Both the position numbers and the translations under genes were made by a program. This document shows, one piece after another, positions 46,121-55,769 of a stretch of DNA of 64,000 bases (position 1 is its first letter; each line of letters starts with the position of its first letter). Source of the stretch: an uncultured Oscillospiraceae bacterium (GTDB lineage Bacteria; Bacillota; Clostridia; Oscillospirales; Oscillospiraceae); the NCBI GenBank assembly GCA_902497145.1, contig CABVDR010000001.1, positions 1 through 64,000 on the forward strand. Direction: 5' to 3'. The notes below the pieces were generated by a model. That model had not been told where the DNA came from and ran no database searches. It saw only the letters and a program-made list of their open reading frames with translations.

Positions 46121-48238
46121 TTACTGGGCATAGGTGCACAGATTGGACACGTCCAGGATGATGCTGATGTTGCCGTCGCCCAGGATGGTGCAGCCCGAGA
46201 TGCCGCTGGACTTGATATTGAAGCGGTTGAGGTAGGAGGGCAGGGGTTTGACCACCACCTGCTGTTCGCCCAGCAGTTCATCCACAAACAGGCAGTAGGA
46301 GTGCTCCCCCGCATCCACCCAGATGAGGATGCCGTCCTCGATATTGCTGACACCGGAGTCCATCTGATAGAGGTCCTTCATGCGGATAACAGGGTAGAAG
46401 TTGCCCATGCACTTGAACATCTCGCCTCCTGTGGCATCCCGAATGAGGTCGCTGTCGGAGATTTTAAAGGACTGGCGGATGTTGTGGATGGGGATGGTAA
46501 AGATGGAGCCGCCCACCGAGACCTCCATGCCGTCCATGATAGCCATGGTCAGGGGGATCTTCAAGGTGGTGGTCATGCCCTTGCCAGGCTCGCTGGTAAT
46601 GAAGACGGTACCGCCAACCTCCTCCACGTTCCGCTTCACCACGTCCATGCCCACGCCGCGGCCGGAGTACTCGGTGACCTCGGTGTTGGTGGAGAAGCCG
46701 GGGGCCATGAGGAAATTAAGAATGTCCTTGTGGGAATACTCCACATCGGGCTGGGCCAAGCCGTTGCGGATGGCCTTATTGAGCACCCCATCGTAGTTGA
46801 CGCCCTGGCCGTCGTCCTTAATTTCAATAATGACTTCGCTGCCGGTGTGCCGGGCGGAGAGGATGATTGTGCCCACGGGGTCCTTGCCCGCATCAATGCG
46901 CTGCTGGGCCGTCTCTTCAATGCCGTGGTCCATCGAGTTACGCACAATGTGCATGATGGGGTCGCCGATGCTGTCCACGATGGTCTTGTCCACCTCGGTG
47001 TCCTCCCCCTCCAGCACCAGGCGGGCCTGCTTGCCCAGCTTTTTGCACATATCCCGGACGATCCGGTTCATCTTCTGGAAGGTGCCGGAGACGGGGACCA
47101 TGCGCAGGGACATAGACACGTCCTGCAGCTCATCGGTGAGCTTGCGCAGCTGCCGGGCGGACTTGGTGAAGGCATCCAGCTTGAGCCCCTTGAGCTCAGG
47201 GGAGGCGGTGACCATGGACTCGGTGATGACGATCTCGCCCACCACCGCTGCCAGGTGATCCAGCTTGTCAAGGTTGACGCTGATGAGGCTCTCCTTGTGG
47301 TGGTGCGTTCCCTCGGCCTTCTGAGGAGCGGCCTTTTTGGGGGCGCTGGCGGCGGGAGCCTTGGCAGGCGCACTCTGAGGCGCCGGAGCTTTCTCCGCCG
47401 CCGGAGCCGCTTCCTTGGCGGCGGGAGCAGGAGCGGGTTCCGCTGCCGGCTGGGGTTCTGGCGCGGGCTGGTCAATGGCCTGGTAGGAGCGCACCGAGCC
47501 AGAGGCGGTGACGGCGTGAACGGCGGCATCCCGGTCGGCCTGGTTGCGGAAGAAGAGCAGGAAGCCCGATTCCACAATCTGGTCGGCGGTGGCGGGATCG
47601 GAGTCTACGCCCTGGGGCTCATAGGTAAAATCACCCTCGGCGCACAGGTCTTTCACCGAGGAGACCAGCATGTAGGCCCGGAGATTTTCCATGCCGCAAC
47701 CCTCGTCAAAGAAGATCTGAAGCACATAGGGGAATCCGGCCCGGGTGACGATGGAAGGAGCCGCAGCGTCCGGGGCAGGAGCGGCGGCTGCGGCGGCGGG
47801 AGCCTGCTCGGGCTGAGCCTGGCCGCCGGAATGAATTTGGTCGATTAATCTATTAACTTTTTGCAGCAGAGTGTCGATATCTTCAGTAAGGGGCTGCTCA
47901 TTTTCAATGTGTTCCAGCTCCTGACGGAAAAAATCGATGGTCTGAAACAGAAGATCAAACAGCTCAGGCCGAAGTTCTTCTGGAACCACGTCCATGGTTT
48001 TATCCCGGATAATGGCAAACAGATCCTCCGCCCGATGGGCAATGGTCATCAGGGAGTTATACTCCATCATGGCTGAAGAGCCCTTGATCGTGTGCATGAT
48101 TCGGAAGATGGTGTTGATGTCCTCCTGAGAAAAACTGTCCTGCTGTTCCGCAGTCAGCACGATGCTGTCCAGCTGTTCAAGCAGGGTATTGGTCTCGTAT
48201 AAAAAGGCATCTAAAATACTATCGCTGCCGGCGCTCAT
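46121..48238 (-). CDS. cheA: Chemotaxis histidine kinase CheA
   Basis: ATG 48238 with GGAAGGAG upstream gives 705 residues. P1: Hpt domain with phosphorylated H49 in IFRIMHTIKGSSAMMEY. P2: PYVLQIFFDEGCGMENLRAYMLVSSVKD (about 160-230) for CheY/CheB docking. A long Pro/Ala linker (about 240-310) follows. P3 dimerisation, P4 kinase with HIVRNSMDHGIE (N-box), DDGQGVNY, GRGVGMDVVKRN, and GMTTTLKIPLTMAI. P5 is CheW-like at the end. A sigma-28-like site precedes it. It lacks the Hpt duplication seen in some homologues. Confidence 0.97.
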   Translation of the reverse strand: MSAGSDSILDAFLYETNTLLEQLDSIVLTAEQQDSFSQEDINTIFRIMHTIKGSSAMMEYNSLMTIAHRAEDLFAIIRDKTMDVVPEELRPELFDLLFQTIDFFRQELEHIENEQPLTEDIDTLLQKVNRLIDQIHSGGQAQPEQAPAAAAAAPAPDAAAPSIVTRAGFPYVLQIFFDEGCGMENLRAYMLVSSVKDLCAEGDFTYEPQGVDSDPATADQIVESGFLLFFRNQADRDAAVHAVTASGSVRSYQAIDQPAPEPQPAAEPAPAPAAKEAAPAAEKAPAPQSAPAKAPAASAPKKAAPQKAEGTHHHKESLISVNLDKLDHLAAVVGEIVITESMVTASPELKGLKLDAFTKSARQLRKLTDELQDVSMSLRMVPVSGTFQKMNRIVRDMCKKLGKQARLVLEGEDTEVDKTIVDSIGDPIMHIVRNSMDHGIEETAQQRIDAGKDPVGTIILSARHTGSEVIIEIKDDGQGVNYDGVLNKAIRNGLAQPDVEYSHKDILNFLMAPGFSTNTEVTEYSGRGVGMDVVKRNVEEVGGTVFITSEPGKGMTTTLKIPLTMAIMDGMEVSVGGSIFTIPIHNIRQSFKISDSDLIRDATGGEMFKCMGNFYPVIRMKDLYQMDSGVSNIEDGILIWVDAGEHSYCLFVDELLGEQQVVVKPLPSYLNRFNIKSSGISGCTILGDGNISIILDVSNLCTYAQ

Positions 48239-48279
48239 AAGCGGCACGCTCCTTCCTTGGCGTTGGACTTCATATCTGT

Positions 48280-48307
48280 TTATCGACTGAAATACCCTGA
48301 AAATTAA
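48280..48307 (-). promoter_or_regulatory. Sigma-28-type promoter of cheA operon
   Basis: On the minus strand TTAATTTT (48307-48300), 12 bases, GTCGATAA (48287-48280), about 45 bases before the cheA ATG. The spacing is one longer than in the other sites. No clear promoter for the divergent gene at 48386 is seen. Confidence 0.65.
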
Positions 48308-48385
48308 GAGCTATTCTGAAATTATCCCGGGACGCGGGCGGATTTGCCCGGTCCCTTCGCTCAGTAAGCAAGAGGTGGAGCATAT

Positions 48386-49822
48386 ATGGCAGATCTTTTG
48401 GGCGCGACCAACCGCGTCCCCGGCTATGACAGTGCCAGCAGCAACCGTACCCCACTGACCCCATCCCGGGCCGGTGAGACTCAGGTCCAGAATGTTCCCG
48501 ACCCCACCCGAGTGGGCCGGGCGGACAGCCGCACTGACCAGCAGGGGGCCAACGACGCCCTGCAGTCGGAAGTGCTGCGTTACGATTCCAATTTACAGAC
48601 CTTCCTGGAGCAGCTGCGGCAGACTCCGGAGCTCACCCAGGCCCTGGCCAAGACCATCCTCATCATGCGGGGGATGATCGTCACCCCCGGCCTGCAAGCG
48701 GGAGTGGCCCAGGAGATGTCCCAGCTGCTGCGAATGCTGCAGCTGGATGAGGAAGGCTTTCAAAAGATGTTTATGGAGCAGGTCCAGGGGGGCAACCGCT
48801 TTTCCGGGGCACTGTTTTCTTTGCTGCGTCAGGCCTACGGGCAGCTCAGCAGCGACCAGGCAAAACAGGCGGTTTTGGAGTTTGCCCGGCGGTACAGCGA
48901 CTTTTCCGCCACCGGCCACATTGGAAAAAATATGCTCAGCCTGCTCAAACAGATGCCGGACTACCTGCCTCAGAGCTGGCGGGGACAGCTGGAGCAGATG
49001 ACCGCCCAGCTGGAGAACGGTCTGCAGGCGGGGGCCAGGGGAGAAAATCTGGCTCTGCTCCAGCAGCAGATCATCCCCTATTTGGGCCGGTATGTGGAGC
49101 GGGCTCACGACCTGGGACCCCTGCGGGCCCTGCTGAACCTGCTGGTGCTGAACACCGCCCGGTACGAAAACGGAGCTCAGGAGCCGCTGCTGATGGCATT
49201 TCGTCAGATGCAGGGGTACAGTGAGATGCTGTCCGGTCTCAACAAGCTGGACGACAGCGCCATTTTGAAGCTGCTTCAGGACAATCAGTTCACCCGGGCC
49301 TCGGACAGCTCCTTTGCCAACGGGCTGGCCCACGCCGCCAGCCAGGCCCTGAAGGGGGCCTACGGCAGCGACGCCAAGGAGGCCTTTGCAGAGATCGTAC
49401 GCTCTCTGCTGGTGCATGAGAGCGTGTATATGCCCCTCAACCACATGATCCTCCCGGTGGAGTGGAACGGCAAGATGATGTACTCTGAGCTGTGGGTGGA
49501 CCCGGACGCGGAGGAGGAGCCCAGCAAGGAGAACCCCTCGGGGGACAAGGTGCAGTTTTTGTTCAAGCTGGACCTGGAGTCTCTGGGCTTTTTGGAGATT
49601 ACCCTGGCGGCCCGCCAGGACCAGGTGGAGCTGCATATCTACGGACCGGACGCGGTGTCGGTGAACAGCACCTCCATCGCCCGGGATATGGGGACCATTT
49701 TGGAGCGGCATCAGCTCAAGGGCAAGAACATCCAGGTGACCAAGCTGGAGAACCCTCTGGCACTCACCCAGGTGTTCCCAAATCTGTTTGAAGGGAAGCG
49801 GGGCGTCAATGTCAAAGTCTGA
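48386..49822 (+). CDS. FliK-like/YlqG-like protein
   Basis: The 478-residue protein has a disordered N-terminus (about 60 residues), a helical middle with many Gln/Leu repeats, and a C-terminal (about 385-478) domain with VQFLFKLDLESLGFLEITLAARQDQVELHIYGPDAVS and a closing helix, which resembles the Flg_hook C-terminal domain of FliK. It overlaps the flhX gene by 14 bases. In Bacillus the equivalent is ylqG-ylqH. Hook-length control or a related interaction with the export gate is a reasonable role; similarity is weak. GAGGTGG site before ATG. Confidence 0.65.
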   Translation: MADLLGATNRVPGYDSASSNRTPLTPSRAGETQVQNVPDPTRVGRADSRTDQQGANDALQSEVLRYDSNLQTFLEQLRQTPELTQALAKTILIMRGMIVTPGLQAGVAQEMSQLLRMLQLDEEGFQKMFMEQVQGGNRFSGALFSLLRQAYGQLSSDQAKQAVLEFARRYSDFSATGHIGKNMLSLLKQMPDYLPQSWRGQLEQMTAQLENGLQAGARGENLALLQQQIIPYLGRYVERAHDLGPLRALLNLLVLNTARYENGAQEPLLMAFRQMQGYSEMLSGLNKLDDSAILKLLQDNQFTRASDSSFANGLAHAASQALKGAYGSDAKEAFAEIVRSLLVHESVYMPLNHMILPVEWNGKMMYSELWVDPDAEEEPSKENPSGDKVQFLFKLDLESLGFLEITLAARQDQVELHIYGPDAVSVNSTSIARDMGTILERHQLKGKNIQVTKLENPLALTQVFPNLFEGKRGVNVKV

Positions 49823-50123
49823 ATCCCAGCGGGCGGCAGCCCTGCAATACCGTCCGGAGGACGGAGCTCCCATCATCGTGGCATCCGGCATGGGTCATCT
49901 GGCCGAGAAGATCGTAGAGGTGGCCGAGGACAGCGGGGTGCCTGTCTACGAGGACTCCTCCCTGGCCACCGTCCTGACCCAGATGGAACTGGGCCGGGAG
50001 ATCCCGGAGGAGCTGTACCACGCGGTGGTGGATATTTACCTCTATTTTTTGAATTTTGATCCCAAGGATCCGGAAAAATTCCGCCGGGACCGGGAGGCCC
50101 TGGAGCAAAAGCCGGAGCCATAA
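49809..50123 (+). CDS. FlhB C-terminal-like protein (FlhX / YlqH)
   Basis: ATG 49809 lies inside the end of the FliK-like gene, in another frame, giving 104 residues; an earlier TTG is possible. The sequence SKSESQRAAALQYRPEDGAPIIVASGMGHLAEKIVEVAEDSGVPVYEDSSLATVLTQMELGREIPEELYHAVVDIY (given over its key span) is that of the cytoplasmic FlhB domain after the autocleavage site. Such FlhX proteins can replace FlhB-CC in export-specificity switching. The pairing with a FliK-like protein fits this. Confidence 0.88.
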   Translation: MSKSESQRAAALQYRPEDGAPIIVASGMGHLAEKIVEVAEDSGVPVYEDSSLATVLTQMELGREIPEELYHAVVDIYLYFLNFDPKDPEKFRRDREALEQKPEP

Positions 50124-50141
50124 TCCAAGGGAGGAGAGCGT

Positions 50142-50723
50142 ATGGCCTATAAATATTTGATCCTGGACAGCCGGGGAAACGCCGTAGCCCACGGCGTCTC
50201 GGACTACGACCCCAAGGGGGCCAAGTGGCGGATGGTAATTGATGATGGCGACCTGGAAGAGGTGGCCAAGCACACCAATCTCCGCCTGGTGGGTAACTCG
50301 GACGCCGTGCCGGCCCTGGAGGCGCGGATCGTCCAGCGGGAGGGCAACGTGATCGTGCTGGAGCCCCTGCGCCGCCTGGAGCAGTCTCTGCGGAGAAACC
50401 TGCGCATTCCGGTGCGCTTTGTCAGCTACCTCTACCCCAGATCAGGAAGCTGGAAGGGGCGGGTCCCCATCATCAGCAAGGATTTGAGCTGCGGCGGTCT
50501 GGCTTTCTACTGCCCCCGGCCCCTGGAGATCGGGGAGGCAGTGCAGACGGTTATTCCCGTGACCTCCCAGCCGCTGCTGCTGGATATGGAGATCCTGCGC
50601 TGCTACTCCAAACCGGGGGAGGACTACCTGTACGCAGCCCGGTTCTCCTCTCTGTTGCGTGAGGCGGAGAGCATGGTCCGTGAGGCGGTGTTCAGTCTGC
50701 AGATCAAAGGAAATCAAGCCTGA
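50142..50723 (+). CDS. PilZ-domain protein
   Basis: The 193-residue product has an N-terminal domain (about residues 1-90) and a PilZ domain with RRNLRIPVRF (RxxxR motif) and SKDLSCGGLAFYC (DxSxxG motif). Both c-di-GMP-binding motifs are complete. It is a second PilZ gene in the window, here in the same direction and possibly in the same transcript as flhX (18-base gap). It could link c-di-GMP to secretion or cell-surface matrix. Confidence 0.88.
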   Translation: MAYKYLILDSRGNAVAHGVSDYDPKGAKWRMVIDDGDLEEVAKHTNLRLVGNSDAVPALEARIVQREGNVIVLEPLRRLEQSLRRNLRIPVRFVSYLYPRSGSWKGRVPIISKDLSCGGLAFYCPRPLEIGEAVQTVIPVTSQPLLLDMEILRCYSKPGEDYLYAARFSSLLREAESMVREAVFSLQIKGNQA

Positions 50724-50770
50724 TACCGGATAATAGGTTTAAAATTTGGTTTTGAAAGGACGAAATAAAC

Positions 50771-53700
50771 ATGACAGGGTGGATGAAATGGATGAAGCGG
50801 CTGGCGGGCCGGGCAGGTACCGCTCTGCTGGTCGTGATCCTGGCCGTAGCTATGACTGCGGCGGCCAGCGCCGCCTCCTACATGCAGCCCTACCTGGACA
50901 AGGTCGTGGAGTGGGGCGTCATGCGGGGAGACCTGGAAGGCAACCTGAACGAAGATAATTATATTACCCGGGCGGAGTTTTCCACTATGGTCAACCGGGC
51001 GTTCGGCTATGACAAGACCGGCCCCACCCCCTTCCGGGATGTGCCGGAGAACTCCTGGTACGCGGAGGATGTGGGCATTGCCTACAACGTGGGCTACATT
51101 GCCGGTACCTCCGCAACCACCTTTTCCCCCAATGACAACGTCACCCGGGAGCAGGCTGCGCTGATTCTGGCCCGGATCCTGATGCTCCAGCCCCAGGTGG
51201 GTGAGAACACCATGTTCACCGACAGCCGCAGCATGGAGAACTGGAGCCGGGGCTATATTGCCTCTGTGGCCCAGCAGGGCCTGATCTCCGGCTATCCCGA
51301 CGGCCGGTTTGGTCCCAAGGACAACCTGACCCGGGGCCAGGCAGCCATTATCCTGGTCAACGCCCTGGGTACCCCCCTCATGGAGGCGGGGGACTATACC
51401 CTGGGCAGCGTGTGGGGCAATGTGACTATCACCCAGTCCGGCACCACCCTGCGCAACACCGTCATCGGCGGCGACCTGTACATCACTGAGGGTGTGGACC
51501 TGGGCCATGTGACCTTGGAGAACGTGACCGTGCTGGGCAAGATCGTGGTGTGCGGCGGCGGTACCAGTGAGGGCGGCGAGGACAGTATCATCCTGCGCAA
51601 CGTCACCGCGCCCGAGCTGCTGGTGGACAATTTGGATAACCATCTCCTGTCCCTGAAGGTGGAGGGCGACGGCAAGATCGATCAGGCCTATATCCGCACC
51701 AGCGCCTATTTGGCGGACAACACCGTGGACGGCTGCGGCATTGCCAAGATCACTATGGACGGGGAAGAGGACGAGGCCCTCACCCTGGCTGGCAACGTGA
51801 AGGAAGTCATCAACAAGGCGCCCAACACCTCGGTATCTCTGGCCAGCGGCCAGGCCGACACCATCACAGTGGATGAAAACGCGGTGGGCTCCACCCTGGA
51901 TATTGCCGCGGGCAGCCGGGTGGACAACGTGAACCTGGATACCGGCGTGGACGTGACCGGCGGGGGCGATATCGGCAAGCTCACCGTCAACTCCAACGGC
52001 AGCACTGTGAGCATGCTTCCCGACCAGATCACCATCCGGCCGGGCAACACCGCCAACATCAACGGCGAGGTAATGGACAGCGCGGCGGCGGCGGAGTCCT
52101 CTGCGGACCCCCGTCTGTATGCTGGCTATCCCAAGATGAAGGATTTGGCCCCCACCAGCGGTACCGCCGTGTTCAGTGCCAACAAGAAGGGGACTGTATA
52201 CTGGGCCCTGACCGCGGTGACCGACGGGTCGGTGACGGCGGACGAGTTGGTCAACCCCTCCGCCTATAACCCCAAGGTGGTCAAGAGCGGTACGGTCTCT
52301 CTCACCGGCTCTGGCAAGGAGGGCACGTCCAACATCAGCGGTCTGACCTCCGACGGCTCCTACTATCTCTCTGCGGTGTTTGTAGACGCCCGGGACAACC
52401 GCAGCCCCCTGAAGGTCATCTCCTTCACCACCCCGGACAACACCAAGCCGGACTTTGCCTCCGGATATCCCTATCTCTCCAAGGTTACCAAGAATTCCGC
52501 CCAGGTGACCACCATGGCCACCAAGAGCTGCCGCCTGTATTGGGCTGTTCTGCCCAAGGGAGCCAGCGCCCCCACCGCCAATGACTTCAAGGCCAACGCG
52601 GTCAGCGGCAACCTGGGCTTTGGCAGCACGGATGTGATCAAGAACACCGCATACAGCTTTGACGTAAACAATGTGCCCCTGGAGGAGCTGGAGAGCTACG
52701 ATCTGTACCTGTGGCTCACCGATGTGGATAACGGCCAGAGCTCTGCGGTGAAAAAGCTAAGCTTTACCACTGTGGACGGCACGCCGCCCAAGTTCAATAC
52801 CGAGCCCACTATTAATAAGGTGGATAAGACCTCGGTGGGCCTGTATGCCAACCTGAACGAGGCTGGCACCCTGTACTGGGTGGTGGTGGAGCACGGGACC
52901 ACTTATCCCAAGCCTCTGGCAGGTCAGAGCGGCGATGTGGATTGGACCAGCGACACCGCCAAACTGCAGGTATCGGCTGGCATGAACGCCCTGAAAAGCG
53001 GCAAGGTCAGCATGACTGAGGGCAAGGATGTCAGCTTTACCGTCAGCGGTCTGGAGGCCGAAAAGGCCTATGACCTTTATTATGTGGCCCAGGATAAGGC
53101 AGGTAATTACACCGCCTCCATTGGCATGATTGAGATCCACACACTGGACTCCAATGCCCCCACGGTGACCCAGGAGTTTACCAAGTACAACGGTACTGAT
53201 ACCACCCGGCCCCTGCCGGACAGCGACGTGCGCCTGGTGTTCAGCGAGTCGGTGCAGACCAATGACACTTACACTCCGCTGGTAGACCTCTATAAAGAGG
53301 TGACCGACGCGGCGAACATGGGTGCGGCGGAAGAGAGTGCCCGCCAGAAGATGGCTGCGGCTTTGAGCAAGGCGATCTACCTCTATCAGGTGTCTTCCGA
53401 CGGTCAGACGGAGAAGCTGGAGGGCTATACCGGCAGCGATAAAAACACCGATGACTGGACCATCGATTACCGCTATGCGGTGATCACCACTGAGGAGGGC
53501 AAGACCGTTGTGACCTTCCCCAACGGCAAGGGAATTAACCTGAAGAGCGGCGCAAGCTACTATTTCGAGATCCAGGCGGACTCCATTGCAGATACCTCCA
53601 GTGCGGTAAATGTAATGGGTCGCGAAAAGCTGGATCAATTCACCACGGTGTTTGCGGTTGTGAATTTGACTGCAAGAAATGAAAATACCATTGAGAAATA

Positions 53701-55663
53701 TGTCGATCAAGCGGGAACGGAACATGAACTAGAAGCAAAGGATGCGATTCCGGTTGACCTGAGCTGGCGGCTGAGCCCGGTGTCCACCGATAAGGTGGAT
53801 GACTCCATTGACTGGGATATGCTGATCTGGTCTGATACCAGCGTTACGCTGCAGCTTTTCTATCGGGAGGTTGGAAGCTCCACCACGACTTGGAAGCTGC
53901 TGGGCGAGAAGGAGATCCCCGTGCCGGATAACACAAATGGTTATCTGGGAGTCAGTCTGACCCGTCATTTCCTGCAAAATAGCAACAATCCCGACTTTGA
54001 TCAGCTCAATATTCTGAAGGAAGGCACAAACTATGAATATGCCATCTCCTTCACCAAGGTGGCCGGTCTGTCCGATCGGAGTACTTGGAGCCAGCGGCTG
54101 AACATGAAGGTCAATGTGGTGGCTGGCAGCAACAACGATCTGAGCTTCCTCTCCGGTGAAGTGACCCAAGACAATTGGGATGAGGCGCTGAAAACCGGCG
54201 TGACCAACATTGGGCAGCCCTCCGACTTCTCCCTGCGCAAGCAGTTTACTGACAATGTGGCCCCCACCTTTGCAGGGGAATATCCCAAGCTTGACGCAGG
54301 CGATTCGGCGGTGAACATGTCCCTGATGCTGGACCGGCCGGGTACGGTGTACTATGTGGTGGCTCCATTAGGTTATGTTGGTACCACAGATAACAAGAAT
54401 AATATTTATAATAATACGGATGCGGGAATTACGAATTGGGAAAATCTTCCTGAAAACGGTTTGGATGATGATATAAACGATCCTGATGACCCATATCCAG
54501 CGATTCTGACGCAGCCGGACTATTTGAATATTGTCAATGCCAGCAGCAACTACCGTAACGAGAAGATCAAATATGGCTCGGTAACCTGTGGTTCCAGCGT
54601 GGAAACAAAGCTGGTGGAGGGGCTGGATAAGCAGACCAAGTACATTGCCTATTTTGTCCTCCAGGGAACCTCGCAGACCTATTCTCGGGTGCTGGCATAC
54701 CGCTTTGAGACGACTGATGTGGCTAAACCCAAGCTTACTTTGACTGATTTCAGCCCCTCAGTGAATTTTAAAACAGATTCTACTGCGGATGTAAATTATG
54801 CCCTGGTGGCGAGCAATGAGATTCCCAGCAGCCTAAAAGTTGATTTTGGGAGCGTTGTCGATTCAACAAGGAAGAAGGAGTGGGAAGACTATAAAAAGAC
54901 GCTGGATACCGATACAAATACTTCTGTACTTTGGGCACTGTTGACCACGTATAAAACGGGTTATACAGTGTTTGACGAGTTCGCTGGAGATGGGATTCGG
55001 ACTACGGTAGAGGAATTTATCAGTGGTGTATCTTCTATGGGAGTAGACGTTGCTAACCGCGGCTCTACTGAGTTGACCCAGGCTAACAACTACAGTAAGG
55101 AGCAAAACTTTACAGCCAATATGAAGGGCGCAACATACTACTATTGTCTTGCCACTGCTGTCAGCCCTCTGGGGTCGGAGATGTCCTTTGCAGCTGTGGC
55201 TGGCATCCATATTCGGGATACTGAGCCGCCAAAGCTTATAAGTGTCAACACAGATGCACGGCCAAGCACTGGGAATCTATATAGTGGCACAGTGACTTTT
55301 GTCTTTGATGAGCCGGTATATCAGCTGGTCAATCAGAATGGCGTAGACCAGAAGCCTATGCAAATCTGGCAAACGAAATATAGTATAAATACAGATGACC
55401 AGAAAATAGCTGTGAATCTGCCAGATATTATTAGTAGTTCCCTTCCTGACAACTTCTTCTGTGAAACAAACGTCCGGGTACCCAGTACTTCCCTAACTCT
55501 GACATTCACAAATATCCCCCTTAATACCACGCTTGTACTGTTCAACAACAGTTATATCTGCGACGAGAACAGTAACAGTACCCGTGAGATTCTATCCTTT
55601 ACGCTTCAAAGTGGTGTCCCGATTGGTAACATCCAAAATGGTATTGCATTTGTTCAGCAATAA
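50771..55663 (+). CDS. Very large secreted SLH-domain surface protein
   Basis: The 1630-residue protein has a signal peptide (about residues 1-35, cleavage after ASA), then three SLH motifs (about 36-80, 88-138, 150-198; e.g. ITRAEFSTMVNRAFGY and VTREQAALILARILM), which bind pyruvylated wall polymer. A beta-helix-like part with many N-V-T motifs follows (about 210-430), then repeated Ig/FN3-like modules that recur with phrases such as ANKKGTVYWALTA, TKSCRLYWAVLPKG and NEAGTLYWVVVEHG. It is likely a cell-surface adhesin or S-layer associated protein. The start is ATG 50771 with AAAGGA. The last part (after 53600) drops in GC. Confidence 0.9.
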   Translation: MTGWMKWMKRLAGRAGTALLVVILAVAMTAAASAASYMQPYLDKVVEWGVMRGDLEGNLNEDNYITRAEFSTMVNRAFGYDKTGPTPFRDVPENSWYAEDVGIAYNVGYIAGTSATTFSPNDNVTREQAALILARILMLQPQVGENTMFTDSRSMENWSRGYIASVAQQGLISGYPDGRFGPKDNLTRGQAAIILVNALGTPLMEAGDYTLGSVWGNVTITQSGTTLRNTVIGGDLYITEGVDLGHVTLENVTVLGKIVVCGGGTSEGGEDSIILRNVTAPELLVDNLDNHLLSLKVEGDGKIDQAYIRTSAYLADNTVDGCGIAKITMDGEEDEALTLAGNVKEVINKAPNTSVSLASGQADTITVDENAVGSTLDIAAGSRVDNVNLDTGVDVTGGGDIGKLTVNSNGSTVSMLPDQITIRPGNTANINGEVMDSAAAAESSADPRLYAGYPKMKDLAPTSGTAVFSANKKGTVYWALTAVTDGSVTADELVNPSAYNPKVVKSGTVSLTGSGKEGTSNISGLTSDGSYYLSAVFVDARDNRSPLKVISFTTPDNTKPDFASGYPYLSKVTKNSAQVTTMATKSCRLYWAVLPKGASAPTANDFKANAVSGNLGFGSTDVIKNTAYSFDVNNVPLEELESYDLYLWLTDVDNGQSSAVKKLSFTTVDGTPPKFNTEPTINKVDKTSVGLYANLNEAGTLYWVVVEHGTTYPKPLAGQSGDVDWTSDTAKLQVSAGMNALKSGKVSMTEGKDVSFTVSGLEAEKAYDLYYVAQDKAGNYTASIGMIEIHTLDSNAPTVTQEFTKYNGTDTTRPLPDSDVRLVFSESVQTNDTYTPLVDLYKEVTDAANMGAAEESARQKMAAALSKAIYLYQVSSDGQTEKLEGYTGSDKNTDDWTIDYRYAVITTEEGKTVVTFPNGKGINLKSGASYYFEIQADSIADTSSAVNVMGREKLDQFTTVFAVVNLTARNENTIEKYVDQAGTEHELEAKDAIPVDLSWRLSPVSTDKVDDSIDWDMLIWSDTSVTLQLFYREVGSSTTTWKLLGEKEIPVPDNTNGYLGVSLTRHFLQNSNNPDFDQLNILKEGTNYEYAISFTKVAGLSDRSTWSQRLNMKVNVVAGSNNDLSFLSGEVTQDNWDEALKTGVTNIGQPSDFSLRKQFTDNVAPTFAGEYPKLDAGDSAVNMSLMLDRPGTVYYVVAPLGYVGTTDNKNNIYNNTDAGITNWENLPENGLDDDINDPDDPYPAILTQPDYLNIVNASSNYRNEKIKYGSVTCGSSVETKLVEGLDKQTKYIAYFVLQGTSQTYSRVLAYRFETTDVAKPKLTLTDFSPSVNFKTDSTADVNYALVASNEIPSSLKVDFGSVVDSTRKKEWEDYKKTLDTDTNTSVLWALLTTYKTGYTVFDEFAGDGIRTTVEEFISGVSSMGVDVANRGSTELTQANNYSKEQNFTANMKGATYYYCLATAVSPLGSEMSFAAVAGIHIRDTEPPKLISVNTDARPSTGNLYSGTVTFVFDEPVYQLVNQNGVDQKPMQIWQTKYSINTDDQKIAVNLPDIISSSLPDNFFCETNVRVPSTSLTLTFTNIPLNTTLVLFNNSYICDENSNSTREILSFTLQSGVPIGNIQNGIAFVQQ

Positions 55664-55710
55664 GCGCAGTAAGGAAACGCCAAGCATATTTAACCATGAA
55701 TAATCCCCAC

Positions 55711-55745
55711 GGGGGCGGGCAGAACCTGCCCGCCCCCTTACTTAT
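55711..55745 (+). terminator. Hairpin terminator or attenuator between the SLH genes
   Basis: A perfect 12-bp stem (GGGGGCGGGCAG, 55711-55722, with 55726-55737) closed by AAC. Only a short T-rich tail follows (TTACTT), so it may partly terminate. Confidence 0.7.
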
Positions 55746-55769
55746 GACCACCCAAAGGAGGAATTTGGG

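Noticed and set aside
44861..47848. A 995-codon open frame on the plus strand
   Set aside because: It lies opposite cheR-cheW-cheA, which are unmistakable; the antisense frame is Gly/His/Val-rich and has no family pattern.
48315..48353. A GC-rich inverted repeat between cheA and the FliK-like gene as a terminator
   Set aside because: Imperfect pairing, no T-run, and it lies between divergent genes where no terminator is needed.
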